64,000 nucleotides of DNA from G963665185 sp049723905 (GCF_049723905.1 NZ_JBJKFD010000001.1:4216001-4280000); one strand, 5' to 3'; positions 23,495-32,241 are shown, numbered from the stretch's first letter. Numbers and translations are program-made. The notes: a model not told the origin generated them from the letters alone.

Positions 23495-24957
23495 GCGGAA
23501 CACTTTTGCCCTACCAGGATGAATGGATCAGCGATTTTTCCCCGGTCAAGTTCTGGGAGAAGTCCCGACGTATCGGCGCAAGCTGGTGCGATGCCGCAGA
23601 CAGCGCGTTGATTGCGGCCAAACGCAAAGATGCGGGCGGCATGAGCACCTATTATCTTTCTTACAACAAGGACATGACGAAGCAGTACGTCCAGGACGTC
23701 GCTGAATGGGCACAAAAGTATAACCTGGCTGCAAGTGAGGTTGAAGAACTCGTCCTGGAAAAGGAAGAACAGGACATTACGATATATCAAGTCCGTTTTG
23801 CCTCTGGATTCGTAGTGCAGGGGCTGTCTTCCAATCCCTCTAACCTGCGTTCCAAGCAGGGCCGGGTCAGAATAGACGAAGCAGCGTTTGTCGAGAATCT
23901 CCGGGAATTGCTCAAGGCCGCAATAGCTCTGACCATGTGGGGCGGCGACGTCGCCGTTATCAGCACTCACGATGGGGACGATAGCGAGTTCAACCAATAT
24001 ATCCAGGATATACGAGCTGGGAAGCTGAATTATTCTCTCCATCGGACGACTTTGGACGATGCCCTTGCTGCTGGCTTGTTCCGCAGAATTTGCGAGGTGA
24101 AAGGGTTGCTTTGGAGTCCTGAAGCCGAGGCAGCTTGGAAACAATCCCTGCTCGACGACTACGGCGACGATGCCGACGAAGAACTTTACTGCATTCCCAA
24201 AAGCAGCAGCGGTGGTTTTCTGACCCGCGCCCTAATTGAAAACTGCATGGACTCCAGCATTTCGGTTGTCCGCTGGCAACCGCCAGCCTCCGACTTTGTT
24301 GACTGGCCGCTGGAGCAGGCAGAACGCGAGGTCGCGGATTGGTGTGAAGAATATCTTGTTCCGCTGCTCCACTCTCTGCCTGATCATGTTCGTTCGTACA
24401 TCGGTGGCGACTTCGGAAGAAGCGGCGACTTATCATGCTTCTGGCCGTTGTTGGAACAAGCCAGCCTGCACCTGCACACCCCTTTTGTTCTGGAGCTTCG
24501 CAACTGCCCGTTCCGCACTCAGGAACAAATACTTTCGTTTGTAATAGACCGCTTGAAGAATTTTTGCGGCGGTGCGCTTGATGCACGAGGCAACGGCCAA
24601 GCACTGGCCGAGTATGCACGCCAGCGGTACGGGGCCAGCCGCATTGCCGAGGTCATGTTGTCTGAAACTTGGTACCGGGAAAACATGCCACGTCTCAAAG
24701 CGCAGTTTGAAGACCGCACTATTGATGCGCCCATGGACGCGCTGATTCTGGACGACCTCCGTGCATTCAAAATGATCAAGGGAGTTGCCAAAATCCCTGC
24801 CAGCCGCACCAAAGACGCAACAGGACAGCGTCACGGCGACGCCGGGATAGCAGCCGCCATGGCCGTATTTGCTGCAAAGACGTTTGAAGCTTCCGGGCCG
24901 GTCTTTTACGAGCCTGTATCCTCGTCCCGCGTCGGTAGCGTCGAAGGAGCGTGGTGA
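23491..24957 (+). CDS. Large terminase subunit (Mu gp28-like)
   Basis: A 488-residue packaging motor. The ATPase half has an early Walker A variant (EKSRRIGASW, residues 23-32) and Walker B RVRIDEAAF, with ALTMWGGDVAVISTHDG as the coupling motif. The nuclease half contains the acidic RNase H-like residues around SYIGGDFGRSGDLS and GGALDARGNGQALAEY. It pumps phage DNA plus host flanks into the prohead in Mu-like phages. Confidence 0.92.
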   Translation: MSGTLLPYQDEWISDFSPVKFWEKSRRIGASWCDAADSALIAAKRKDAGGMSTYYLSYNKDMTKQYVQDVAEWAQKYNLAASEVEELVLEKEEQDITIYQVRFASGFVVQGLSSNPSNLRSKQGRVRIDEAAFVENLRELLKAAIALTMWGGDVAVISTHDGDDSEFNQYIQDIRAGKLNYSLHRTTLDDALAAGLFRRICEVKGLLWSPEAEAAWKQSLLDDYGDDADEELYCIPKSSSGGFLTRALIENCMDSSISVVRWQPPASDFVDWPLEQAEREVADWCEEYLVPLLHSLPDHVRSYIGGDFGRSGDLSCFWPLLEQASLHLHTPFVLELRNCPFRTQEQILSFVIDRLKNFCGGALDARGNGQALAEYARQRYGASRIAEVMLSETWYRENMPRLKAQFEDRTIDAPMDALILDDLRAFKMIKGVAKIPASRTKDATGQRHGDAGIAAAMAVFAAKTFEASGPVFYEPVSSSRVGSVEGAW

Positions 24958-26486
24958 TGAAGCTGTACGATCAATTTGGACGTGAAATCCCGCTTTCCGA
25001 TGCACGCAAGCCGAGTACGCGAACTGTCGGCGCGGTGTCTCTTCTAGACCGTTGGAGCGAATACCCTGCGGACGGTCTGACCCCGCAAAAGCTGGCGCGG
25101 ATATTTCGGGCTGCCGATGCGGGTGACGTGGCCCGGCAGGCTGAGATGTTCGGGCAGATGGAGGAAAAAGACGCGCACCTTTCCAGTCAGTTTCAGACAC
25201 GTAAATTGGCGGTCCAGGGGCAGGACCTAGAGATTACGCCCGGCGATGAAACGCCCCAGGCCAAGAAGGCGGCAGAGTTCTGCGAGGAAGTTCTGGCCGG
25301 GCTAAGTTTGGACGATGCGATCCTGGATGCACTGGACGCCCTGGGCAAAGGCTATTCGGCTCTTGAAATTGGCTGGGACATTTCCGAGGGGCAAGCCTGG
25401 ATACACGGGTTGGAATGGATAGACCCGAAGAAGATCACGTTTGTGCAGTCGGTTACGCCCCGGATTCTGACCGAAGCCGAACCGGCCCAGGGAGAAGACT
25501 TCCCGCCGTTTAAATTTGTGTACCACCGCTACAAGGCGCGTAGTGGGTACGATACCCGTGCCGGTATCATGCGCGTGTGCGCCTGGATGTATCTATTCAA
25601 GAACTATTCAATAAAAGACTGGGTGGCGTTTTCGGAAATCTACGGCCAGCCGCTGCGTGTCGGGCGGATAGACGCGAACGCGCCGGAAGATGAAAAGCGG
25701 ATGCTGGAAACAGCGTTGCGGTCCATCGGCACGAACGCCGCCGGGATTATTTCAAAGAGCACGGAGATTGAGTTCATCGAGGCGACCAAAACAAGCAGCC
25801 TCAATATTTACCAAGCGCTGACCGACTTCTGCGACAATCAAATATCCAAAGCGATTGTCGGGCAGACGTTGACCAGCGGTACTGGTGACAAAGGGTCCTA
25901 CGCCCTGGGTAAGGTTCACGATTCCGTGCGCGGTGACCTGATTGAAGCTGATTGCAAGGGGCTGGCCCGCACGTTTCGGGGGCAAATTCTGAAGCCGTTG
26001 ACCGGGTTCAACTTCGGATGGGATTGCCCGGTGCCAAAGGCCCGTTTTCTGTACGAGCCGCCGGAAGACCTTAAAGCATTGGCAGAGATGTACAACATCT
26101 TGGGCGACCGTTTGGACATTTCCCAGGAACATGTCGCCGCACGGTTCAAAATTCCCATGCGCAAGACGGGCGAAACGCCGTTGTTGTCGCGCCAGCTCCA
26201 GCTGCAACCAGAAGCCCCGATTACGGCGAAGCGCGAAGTGTTGAAGCAGACGCCCGACGAGCAACATCCGGCGGATGTGCTGACACGGCAAGCCATGGGG
26301 CAGGCGAAGCTGATGGATATAAGCCCGGTCCAGGCGCTTTTGGAACAGTGCTCCAGCTTGGAGGATTTCCGTGACCGGCTTGTGGATTTGTACGCCGATC
26401 TTGACGTTACGGCCCTGGCCGACGTGATGCGGGATGCTTTTACCGTTGCCGAGCTGGCGGGGAGGTTCGATGCGTCCGAGCGCTAA
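24957..26486 (+). CDS. Portal protein (Mu gp29-like, DUF935)
   Basis: A 509-residue DUF935 portal protein, the ring through which DNA enters the head. Family features are LARIFRAADAGDVARQAEMFGQMEEKDAHLSSQFQTRKLAVQG, the segment ALGKGYSALEIGWDI, and the C-terminal KAIVGQTLTSGTGDKGSYALGKVHDSVRGDLIEAD. Upstream GTG codons (24951, 24954) are in frame, but AAGGAG is best placed for ATG 24957, which shares its A with the terminase stop. Confidence 0.95.
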   Translation: MKLYDQFGREIPLSDARKPSTRTVGAVSLLDRWSEYPADGLTPQKLARIFRAADAGDVARQAEMFGQMEEKDAHLSSQFQTRKLAVQGQDLEITPGDETPQAKKAAEFCEEVLAGLSLDDAILDALDALGKGYSALEIGWDISEGQAWIHGLEWIDPKKITFVQSVTPRILTEAEPAQGEDFPPFKFVYHRYKARSGYDTRAGIMRVCAWMYLFKNYSIKDWVAFSEIYGQPLRVGRIDANAPEDEKRMLETALRSIGTNAAGIISKSTEIEFIEATKTSSLNIYQALTDFCDNQISKAIVGQTLTSGTGDKGSYALGKVHDSVRGDLIEADCKGLARTFRGQILKPLTGFNFGWDCPVPKARFLYEPPEDLKALAEMYNILGDRLDISQEHVAARFKIPMRKTGETPLLSRQLQLQPEAPITAKREVLKQTPDEQHPADVLTRQAMGQAKLMDISPVQALLEQCSSLEDFRDRLVDLYADLDVTALADVMRDAFTVAELAGRFDASER

Positions 26487-27720
26487 GTATACCCCGCTGC
26501 CGTTTAAAGAAGCGATTCAGCATTTCCGTGACAAGGTCCAGATGCCGTCTGAAACATGGCGCGATTTGTGGGGCGGGATGCACAGCCGCGCTTTCGTTGT
26601 TGCGGGTGCAACACGGGCCGACGTGCTGAGTGATCTGTACAAGGCTACCGAGAAGGCAATCAGCCAGGGCACGACGCTCAAAGAGTTTACTGCCGACTTT
26701 GACGCCATGCTCCAGCGTACCGGCTGGAACTTTAAAGGCGGCAAAGCGTGGAGATGCGCCACAATTTTCAACACCAATTTGTCCACCGCATACGCATCCG
26801 GCCATTATCGGCAAATGTCGGACCCGGACGTTCTGCGCGACCGCCCGTATTTTCGGTACGTGGAATCCAGCTCTGCCGAACCTCGCGCAGAACACGCGGC
26901 TTGGTACAATGTTGTTTTACCCGCTGACGACCCGTGGTGGGATACGCATTACCCGCCCAAAGACTGGGGCTGCAAGTGCGGCGTGGTGAGTTTGTCCAAA
27001 GAGGAAAAAGAAGAACTGCAAGCTGACGGCGTGCGGCTGCAAGAAACGCCGCCGCCGGACAAATATTACGAGTGGACAAACCCGGATACCGGAGAAGTTC
27101 ACACGCTGCCCGTCGGCGTTGGTCCGGGCTGGGACTACCACGTAGGGAAAGCCGCGTGGGGGCAACGGTTGTCCGAGCAGGCAATGGATGCGTGGCGTGC
27201 GCAAGGCGCGGATGCCTGGGAACGGCTGACGCCGGGCGATTACAAAACCTATGGCCGTCCGGCCAAGCTGCCCGTGGATGTTGCCAAGGCCAATGTGGGC
27301 ACGGCGGCCAAGAGCGTTGCTGAAGCCACAGCGAACCTGGAACACATCCTGGGTGGACCTGAACGCGTGTTTTCGTTTTCAGCGTCCGGCGGATTCCGGT
27401 CCGATGTGTTGGTTAATGCATCAACCCTGGCGAAGCACCTGGGAAAAGACCTAGCACGTTCCCGCTTCTTCCCGCTGCTGCCGGAAGTGCTCGAAGATCC
27501 CGCCGAGGTCTGGCTCTCCTTTGAACGCCACAAAGGCACAGGCAAGGTTCGTCTGTCTCAGCGATTTGTAAAGGTTGTGCAGACTGAAAAACAGCGCGGA
27601 ATGCTGGCCGTTGTACAGGCGTCCAGGGGAATGATGACTACCTGGACAATGATACCGCAGAACATCCGGTATCTAAATCGGCAACGTGTGGGGAAGATGA
27701 TGTTTGGCAGGGGAAAATAG
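26470..27720 (+). CDS. Mu F-like minor head protein with C-terminal nuclease-like domain
   Basis: A 416-residue protein starting at ATG 26470 after GGGGAGG and overlapping the portal gene by 17 bases. The N-terminal 250 residues are the phage Mu F / SPP1 gp7 head-morphogenesis domain (FIFNTNLSTAYASGHYRQM-like core written here as TIFNTNLSTAYASGHY, then PPKDWGCKCGVVSLS). The C-terminal 130 residues (HLGKDLARSRFFPLLPEVLEDPAEVWLSFERH...MMTTWTMIPQNIRYLNRQRVGKMMFG) resemble the phage Barnase-EndoU-ColicinE5/D-RelE-like nuclease (PBECR) domains seen on F-type proteins. If so, a few copies would be injected or act in the head. The domain assignment is by memory of the pattern. Confidence 0.88.
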   Translation: MRPSAKYTPLPFKEAIQHFRDKVQMPSETWRDLWGGMHSRAFVVAGATRADVLSDLYKATEKAISQGTTLKEFTADFDAMLQRTGWNFKGGKAWRCATIFNTNLSTAYASGHYRQMSDPDVLRDRPYFRYVESSSAEPRAEHAAWYNVVLPADDPWWDTHYPPKDWGCKCGVVSLSKEEKEELQADGVRLQETPPPDKYYEWTNPDTGEVHTLPVGVGPGWDYHVGKAAWGQRLSEQAMDAWRAQGADAWERLTPGDYKTYGRPAKLPVDVAKANVGTAAKSVAEATANLEHILGGPERVFSFSASGGFRSDVLVNASTLAKHLGKDLARSRFFPLLPEVLEDPAEVWLSFERHKGTGKVRLSQRFVKVVQTEKQRGMLAVVQASRGMMTTWTMIPQNIRYLNRQRVGKMMFGRGK

Positions 27721-27752
27721 AGACCTCAGGTCCCGCAGTACCTGGGCTGCCC

Positions 27753-27789
27753 GGTTCCGGTCGCAGAGGCTGCGGCCTCTACCGGAACC
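27753..27789 (+). other. Long hairpin between F and G genes
   Basis: GGTTCCGGT pairs perfectly with ACCGGAACC, with an inner AGAGG-CTGCGG-CCTCT hairpin. No T run follows, so it is not a standard terminator. It may set the ratio of head gene products or be an RNA-processing site. Confidence 0.55.
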
Positions 27790-27829
27790 ATCGTTGAAAT
27801 TACAATAGGGATTTCAAGGAAAAAGTCAA

Positions 27830-28351
27830 ATGAACGGTGTCTCCTACATAGTCCGTGCAAAAGAGCTGCTGGCCGACCTGAACAGCGTTGAACGCCGCAT
27901 GGTGGACAACAGCCCGGCCATGAAATCCATCGGCCAGCTTTTGCGCACGTCCACAATTAGGAATTTCGAGGCAGGCGGACGCCCTACCGCCTGGGCACCG
28001 CTGAAACCGTCAACACTGAAGCGCCGCAAGGGGAACAAGATTTTACGTCGCCAGGGCTTTGCAGGCGGTTTGGTTGGGTCCATCAGCGCCCGGCCCCTGA
28101 AGAATTCTGTGCTGATTGGCACGAACAAAAAGTATGCGCCGGTCCATCAGTTCGGAGCCAAGCGCGGTTCGTTCGGGACGTTTGTTGTGCAGGTTCCGGC
28201 GCACAAGCGCGGCGGACATGACGTCCGGGCGCACCAGCGCCGGATGAAATTGCCCTGGGGCGACATTTCGGCCCGTCCTTTTCTTCTTATCCATGAACAG
28301 GATTGGGAACGCATCAAAACCACGCTGGCAGAGCATGTGGTGCGCGGATGA
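27830..28351 (+). CDS. Mu G-like virion morphogenesis protein
   Basis: A 173-residue protein of the phage virion morphogenesis (gpG) family, acting in head or head-tail completion. It shows NFEAGGRPTAWAPLKPSTLKRRKG, then LVGSISARPLKNSVLIGTNKKYAPVHQFGAKRG and the terminal ARPFLLIHEQDWERI. ATG 27830 follows AAGGA. Confidence 0.9.
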   Translation: MNGVSYIVRAKELLADLNSVERRMVDNSPAMKSIGQLLRTSTIRNFEAGGRPTAWAPLKPSTLKRRKGNKILRRQGFAGGLVGSISARPLKNSVLIGTNKKYAPVHQFGAKRGSFGTFVVQVPAHKRGGHDVRAHQRRMKLPWGDISARPFLLIHEQDWERIKTTLAEHVVRG

Positions 28352-28420
28352 TCGGATTTTTCAAAATTTCGCCCGTAGCGCGTTTTACAGCGCAATGCGG
28401 ACAACCGGAAGGGTTCAGGG

Positions 28421-28448
28421 TTTTGAACTAGTTCAAAACTAGTTCAAA
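28421..28448 (+). repeat. 18-base palindrome overlapping a tandem repeat
   Basis: TTTTGAACTAGTTCAAAA (28421-28438) is a perfect palindrome, and AACTAGTTCAAA is immediately repeated (28437-28448). It lies in the 127-base gap between the G-like gene and the protease. It may be an operator, or an RNA element upstream of the protease/scaffold genes. Confidence 0.55.
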
Positions 28449-28478
28449 GGCCGAATGACCGCCAAGTGAGGGACACGG

Positions 28479-29531
28479 ATGAGTACACAACTTGTTGTTT
28501 TGAAGCAGGCACAGGATTTGGGCGATGGCGTCCCGGAGTGGATACAGCTGTTCCCTGCTGGCCGGGTACTGATTGAAGACCGCCCCGATGCTGTGATGGA
28601 CGCAGAAGGTGCGGCGCTGATCCTGCGGCATTTCGAGTCACTCCAGCATGACGTGGTGATCGACTACGAGCACCAGACGCTGACCGGCGGCGAGGCCCCT
28701 GCCGCCGGGTGGATACGGGAGCTGGACTGGCGCGAGGGGGACGGCCTGTATGCGCGGGCGGAATGGACCGACAAGGCCAAGGGGTACATCGAGCGCCGGG
28801 AATACCGCTACCACAGCCCTGTCTTTTTGTGCAGGACCTCCGACCGGCGGATTGTGGAACTCTACAACGTTGCCCTGACCAACCAACCCCGCATGAAGAA
28901 CGTGGCTGAATTGTTGGCCGCTAAAAATATGAAACTCACAACAGGAGGCCCTGACATGAACGAGTTTCTGAAACTGTTGGGATTGAAGCCCGACGCAACA
29001 GAGGCTGAGGCGGTCGAAGTGCTGAAAGGCGTCCTCGACGATCGCGATGAACTGCAAACCAAGCTGAAGGCCCATGATGACAAGGCGACCGTTGTTGCCT
29101 GCAAGGACGTGTTGACGGCCCTGGAGCTGGACGAAAAGGCTGACAGCAAAACCGTTGTCGCCAAGATCAAAGGACTGTCCGCCAGTGGCGTGGCCGCAAG
29201 CGACTTGGGCCAGCAACTGGAGGCCCTGAAGAAGCGGCTTAACACGCTCCAGGCCACCGGCGTTGTGGAAGAGGCATTGAAGAACGGTCAGATTACCCCG
29301 GCTGAAGCCAAAACATGGGGCAATGACCTGGCCGCGTCCGATCCGAAACAGTTTGAGCTGATTGTCCTGTCCCGCCCCAAGTTTAGCGCGGTGCCGCTGG
29401 CGGACATCGCCCCAAAAACCGACACGGACGCGACTGATCCCGAAGCGGACGCGCTTCAGCTTGAGATCAATAAGAAGATGGGCATCGACGCTGAAACTTA
29501 CAAAAAGTACGGCCCCGACGGGGAGGAGTAA
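28479..29531 (+). CDS. Mu I-like prohead protease
   Basis: A 350-residue protein. Residues 1-150 match the Mu-like prohead protease (gpI) domain (PEWIQLFPAGRVLIEDRPDAVMDAEGAALILRHFE...HDVVIDYEHQTLTGGEAPAAGWI...YRYHSPVF), which cleaves the scaffold and head proteins during maturation. The C-terminal 190 residues are a helical, acidic scaffold region. As in Mu, that region also has its own internal start (see 28956). Confidence 0.92.
   Translation: MSTQLVVLKQAQDLGDGVPEWIQLFPAGRVLIEDRPDAVMDAEGAALILRHFESLQHDVVIDYEHQTLTGGEAPAAGWIRELDWREGDGLYARAEWTDKAKGYIERREYRYHSPVFLCRTSDRRIVELYNVALTNQPRMKNVAELLAAKNMKLTTGGPDMNEFLKLLGLKPDATEAEAVEVLKGVLDDRDELQTKLKAHDDKATVVACKDVLTALELDEKADSKTVVAKIKGLSASGVAASDLGQQLEALKKRLNTLQATGVVEEALKNGQITPAEAKTWGNDLAASDPKQFELIVLSRPKFSAVPLADIAPKTDTDATDPEADALQLEINKKMGIDAETYKKYGPDGEE
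28956..29531 (+). CDS. Nested in-frame scaffolding protein (Mu Z-like)
   Basis: Inside the protease gene and in the same frame, AGGAGG (28943-28948) is followed after seven bases by ATG 28956. That is a far better ribosome site than chance would give. The product of 191 residues (MNEFLKLLGLKPDATEAEAVEVLKG...) is helical and charged, as expected of a scaffold. In Mu, gene Z is made the same way from within gene I. The evidence is the ribosome site, the position at the domain boundary and the known precedent. Confidence 0.8.
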   Translation: MNEFLKLLGLKPDATEAEAVEVLKGVLDDRDELQTKLKAHDDKATVVACKDVLTALELDEKADSKTVVAKIKGLSASGVAASDLGQQLEALKKRLNTLQATGVVEEALKNGQITPAEAKTWGNDLAASDPKQFELIVLSRPKFSAVPLADIAPKTDTDATDPEADALQLEINKKMGIDAETYKKYGPDGEE

Positions 29532-29533
29532 CC

Positions 29534-29932
29534 ATGGCTGACCGTAATACCCCCATGATGGACGCCGAGCTGGTTGTAGTATGCGTCGCTGGGGCCACAC
29601 TGCTGGAGGCGGGAAAGATGGGCGCTGTGAATGCCACAGGCTACGCGGTTCCCGCTGCTGACGCTGCCGGGCTGACCGTGCTGGGCCGGATTGAAACGCA
29701 CATTGACAACCGCCTGGGCAGCGACGGCGCTGAGTCCGTCACTCTGCGCCGCAAGCGGGCGTTCAAATTCGACAACGATGGAACCAACCCCGTGACCAGC
29801 GTCCAGGTGGGCCAAACCGTGTACGTGGTCGACGCCGAAACTGTTTCCAGCGACGGCGGCACCAACAGCATTACCGCTGGCAAATGCGTGGGCCTGGAAT
29901 CTGACGGCGGCGTGTGGATCGAAATCGCCTAA
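29534..29932 (+). CDS. Head decoration-like protein
   Basis: A 132-residue beta-rich protein (VVVCVAGATLLEAGKMGAVNATGYAVPAADAAGLTVLGRIETHIDN...TAGKCVGLESDGGVWIEIA) between protease/scaffold and the major head protein. Its position and short repeated beta pattern fit a capsid decoration/stabilising protein (DUF2190-like). ATG 29534 follows GGGGAGG. Confidence 0.75.
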   Translation: MADRNTPMMDAELVVVCVAGATLLEAGKMGAVNATGYAVPAADAAGLTVLGRIETHIDNRLGSDGAESVTLRRKRAFKFDNDGTNPVTSVQVGQTVYVVDAETVSSDGGTNSITAGKCVGLESDGGVWIEIA

Positions 29933-29951
29933 CCGCAAGGAGTAAAAAAAC

Positions 29952-30830
29952 ATGATTATCAACCAAGCCGCCCTGGCCGGGATTGGTCGGGGATTCAAAA
30001 CCATATTCAATCAGGCATTCCAAGGGGGACAGCCGCAGTGGCCAATCGTTGCCATGCAGGCCCCGAGCGACGGTAGCGAAGAGGACTACAAGTGGCTGGG
30101 GGCATTCCCCAAGATGCGCGAATGGATTGGGGAACGGCAGGTTAAAAACCTGAGCGCCTTTACCTACACAATCAAGAACAAACCTTTTGAATCCACTATT
30201 TCGGTAGACCGGGACGACATCGAAGACGACAAGATCGGCGTCTACACCCCGTTGATTCAGGGCCTTGCCCATGAAGCGGCCACGCATCCCGACGAGCTGG
30301 TTTTCGCCTTGCTCAAAAGCGGTTTCGCGGCGACATGCTTTGACGGCCAGTATTTCTTTGACACCGACCACGACATGGGCGGTACGTCCGTTTCCAACTT
30401 TGGCGGTGGAACCGGTACGCCCTGGTATCTGCTTGACCTGTCCCGCCCTATCAAACCGCTTGTTTTTCAGATTCGTCGGAAACCGCAGTTCGTGGAAATG
30501 GATGATCCTAAAAGCGAAAACGTGTTTCGCCGTAAGGAATTCCTCTACGGCGTGGACGACCGGAAAAACGTCGGATTCGGGTTGTGGCAGCTTGCCTACG
30601 GCTCCAAGCAGGAGCTGACGCCTGAAAACTACGCCGCTGCCCGCGCCGCAATGATGAGCTTGAAGACGGAAGAAGACAAACCGTTGGGCATTACTCCCAC
30701 GCACCTGGTTGTTCCCCCCACTCTGGAAAGCGCCGGGCGCAAAATCCTGAAAAACTCCCAGCTTGCAGGCGGTGCAACAAACGAGTGGTTCGAAACTGCC
30801 GAGCTGCTGAACGTTTCCTGGCTGGCGTAA
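29952..30830 (+). CDS. Major head subunit (Mu T-like)
   Basis: A 292-residue Mu-like major head subunit gpT. Characteristic parts are LAGIGRGFKTIFNQAFQGG, the segment FTYTIKNKPFESTISVDRDDIEDDKIGVYTPLIQGLAHEAATHPDELVF and the terminal GITPTHLVVPPTLESAGRKIL. It forms the icosahedral shell in the HK97-like fold. Confidence 0.96.
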   Translation: MIINQAALAGIGRGFKTIFNQAFQGGQPQWPIVAMQAPSDGSEEDYKWLGAFPKMREWIGERQVKNLSAFTYTIKNKPFESTISVDRDDIEDDKIGVYTPLIQGLAHEAATHPDELVFALLKSGFAATCFDGQYFFDTDHDMGGTSVSNFGGGTGTPWYLLDLSRPIKPLVFQIRRKPQFVEMDDPKSENVFRRKEFLYGVDDRKNVGFGLWQLAYGSKQELTPENYAAARAAMMSLKTEEDKPLGITPTHLVVPPTLESAGRKILKNSQLAGGATNEWFETAELLNVSWLA

Positions 30831-30867
30831 AGCGTCTTGCACTTAACTTGAGAAAACGGAGGACATT

Positions 30868-31065
30868 ATGCCCATACGTATTACCAGCAAACGCGACGGC
30901 TTCCGCCGGTGCGGTGTCGCGCACACGGAAAAACCGACTGATTACCCCGACGACAGGTTTACCGCTGGCGAGCTGGCCGTGTTGAAGGCCGAACCCATGC
31001 TGGTTGTCGTGGACGTTGAAGACGACAAAGCCGATGCCAAGGCCAAGAAAGGCAAGGACAAGTAG
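30868..31065 (+). CDS. HI1506-related (FluMu) small protein
   Basis: A 65-residue protein of the HI1506/FluMu_N type: MPIRITSKRDGFRRCGVAH, then DDRFTAGELAVLKAEPMLVV, ending in a Lys/Asp-rich tail. It normally lies between the major head protein and gp36 in Mu-like phages, as here. CGGAGG precedes the ATG. Function unknown. Confidence 0.88.
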   Translation: MPIRITSKRDGFRRCGVAHTEKPTDYPDDRFTAGELAVLKAEPMLVVVDVEDDKADAKAKKGKDK

Positions 31066-31067
31066 CC

Positions 31068-31490
31068 ATGTACGCGACGTATGAGGACCTGTTGAAAGCT
31101 ATCGACGCTGACGAGCTGGTGCGCTGCACTGACGATAAAAATACCGGCGGCGTGAATCTTGACCGAGTGAATCAGGCTCTCAGCGACGCGTCGTGCGAAA
31201 TTGACGGGTACGTGGGGGTGCGGAACGCCGTACCCCTGGCCCCGGTCCCGGCGATTATTCGGAAATGCTGCTGCGACATTGCCATTTACAATATCTATTC
31301 CCGCCGCCGTGGCGCGGATGAAAACCGTACGGCCCGCTACAAGGATTCAATCCGATTCCTGGAGCAAGTCGCCAGAGGAACCATCTCCTTGGGAGTGGCT
31401 GATCCGGACGGAACGCCGTCCGGGACTGTTGTGTCGGATTTTTCCGGCAACGTTCGTTTGTTCGACCGGGATAGCCTGAAGGGGTTTTGA
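31068..31490 (+). CDS. Mu gp36-like protein (DUF1320)
   Basis: A 140-residue DUF1320 protein (MYATYEDLLKAIDADELVRCTDD...NQALSDASCEIDGYVGVRNAVPLAPVPAIIRKCCCDIAIYNIYSRR). Such proteins are head-tail connector components located between the head and tail genes. Confidence 0.92.
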   Translation: MYATYEDLLKAIDADELVRCTDDKNTGGVNLDRVNQALSDASCEIDGYVGVRNAVPLAPVPAIIRKCCCDIAIYNIYSRRRGADENRTARYKDSIRFLEQVARGTISLGVADPDGTPSGTVVSDFSGNVRLFDRDSLKGF

Positions 31491-31491
31491 A

Positions 31492-31578
31492 ATGCGTGAA
31501 TTGCCTGCACCGCCGCCTCCTGCCGAGGAAGTAAAACCGATTGCGCCGATCCGTTTCGGGCCGGGAGTGGGAGTCTGA
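31492..31578 (+). CDS. Tiny proline-rich ORF
   Basis: A 28-residue frame (MRELPAPPPPAEEVKPIAPI...) that exactly fills the gap between gp36 and gp37-like genes, ending one base before the next ATG. It may be a real peptide or only a coupling leader. Confidence 0.35.
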   Translation: MRELPAPPPPAEEVKPIAPIRFGPGVGV

Positions 31579-31579
31579 A

Positions 31580-32029
31580 ATGCGCGATCTGCTGATTGCC
31601 GTGCGCGACGCTCTCCGGGCCAGCCCGGTTTTGAACTACGTGCGGGGCTGCGATGTGTATGTAACCCCGTATGAGGGTTTTATACCCCACGGCGCGAAGT
31701 TCCCGGCCCTAGGAGTGAAGGACGGCGATGTGGTCCGCAAGGAGCTTGCAGGTGGCTACCTGGACGAAACCTTGCGCGTAACCGTGTGCGTCTACAGTCA
31801 GGAGCATGACCCGGAAGAAGCGGTGATCGGCAATACCCGGCGTCAGGGCATTGTGGACATTGCACGCGATGTAAACCGAGTGCTCGACGAAAACCTCCTG
31901 GGCCTGGACGGCATGATCAGCGCGTTTTGCGCACGCGAGGCAGCGAGTGAGCTGTTCGGCGATGACCGGGAACTGCTGCAACGCAAGCTGCTGACCTTTG
32001 AATTTATCCGAGAGAGGAAAAGGCCATGA
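31580..32029 (+). CDS. Mu gp37-like tail terminator/connector protein
   Basis: A 149-residue protein starting MRDLLIAVRDALRASPVLNYVRGCDVYVTPYEGFIP. It resembles the DUF1834/gp37 and minor-tail-terminator type (short alpha/beta domain, sequence RELAGGYLDETLRVTVCVYSQEHDPEEA). ATG 31580 follows GGGAG. Its stop overlaps the next ATG. Confidence 0.7.
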   Translation: MRDLLIAVRDALRASPVLNYVRGCDVYVTPYEGFIPHGAKFPALGVKDGDVVRKELAGGYLDETLRVTVCVYSQEHDPEEAVIGNTRRQGIVDIARDVNRVLDENLLGLDGMISAFCAREAASELFGDDRELLQRKLLTFEFIRERKRP

Positions 32030-32241
32030 ATTACAGGCTGAAGAAATCGGCCGCTCCGTTTGAAGCTGCCGACGGCCCCCGGGCCGGGCAGCGTTTTGAG
32101 CCGGGTGCGGAATATACGGAAATACCGGCGGGCGATGCGGCCAAATTTGAAAAGGTCCGCGTGCCCACGCCCAAGAAGACGGCTGAAAAGCCCGTTGAAA
32201 AGCGGCCTCTACAGAATGAGCCGCAAGGAGGGAACAAGTGA
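32026..32241 (+). CDS. Small hypothetical phage protein
   Basis: A 71-residue protein (MNYRLKKSAAPFEAADGPRAGQRFEPGAEYTEIPAGDAAKFEKV, then a Lys/Pro-rich tail) coupled by overlaps on both sides. The first half looks like a small beta domain. Unknown function, in the head-tail joining region. Confidence 0.7.
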   Translation: MNYRLKKSAAPFEAADGPRAGQRFEPGAEYTEIPAGDAAKFEKVRVPTPKKTAEKPVEKRPLQNEPQGGNK

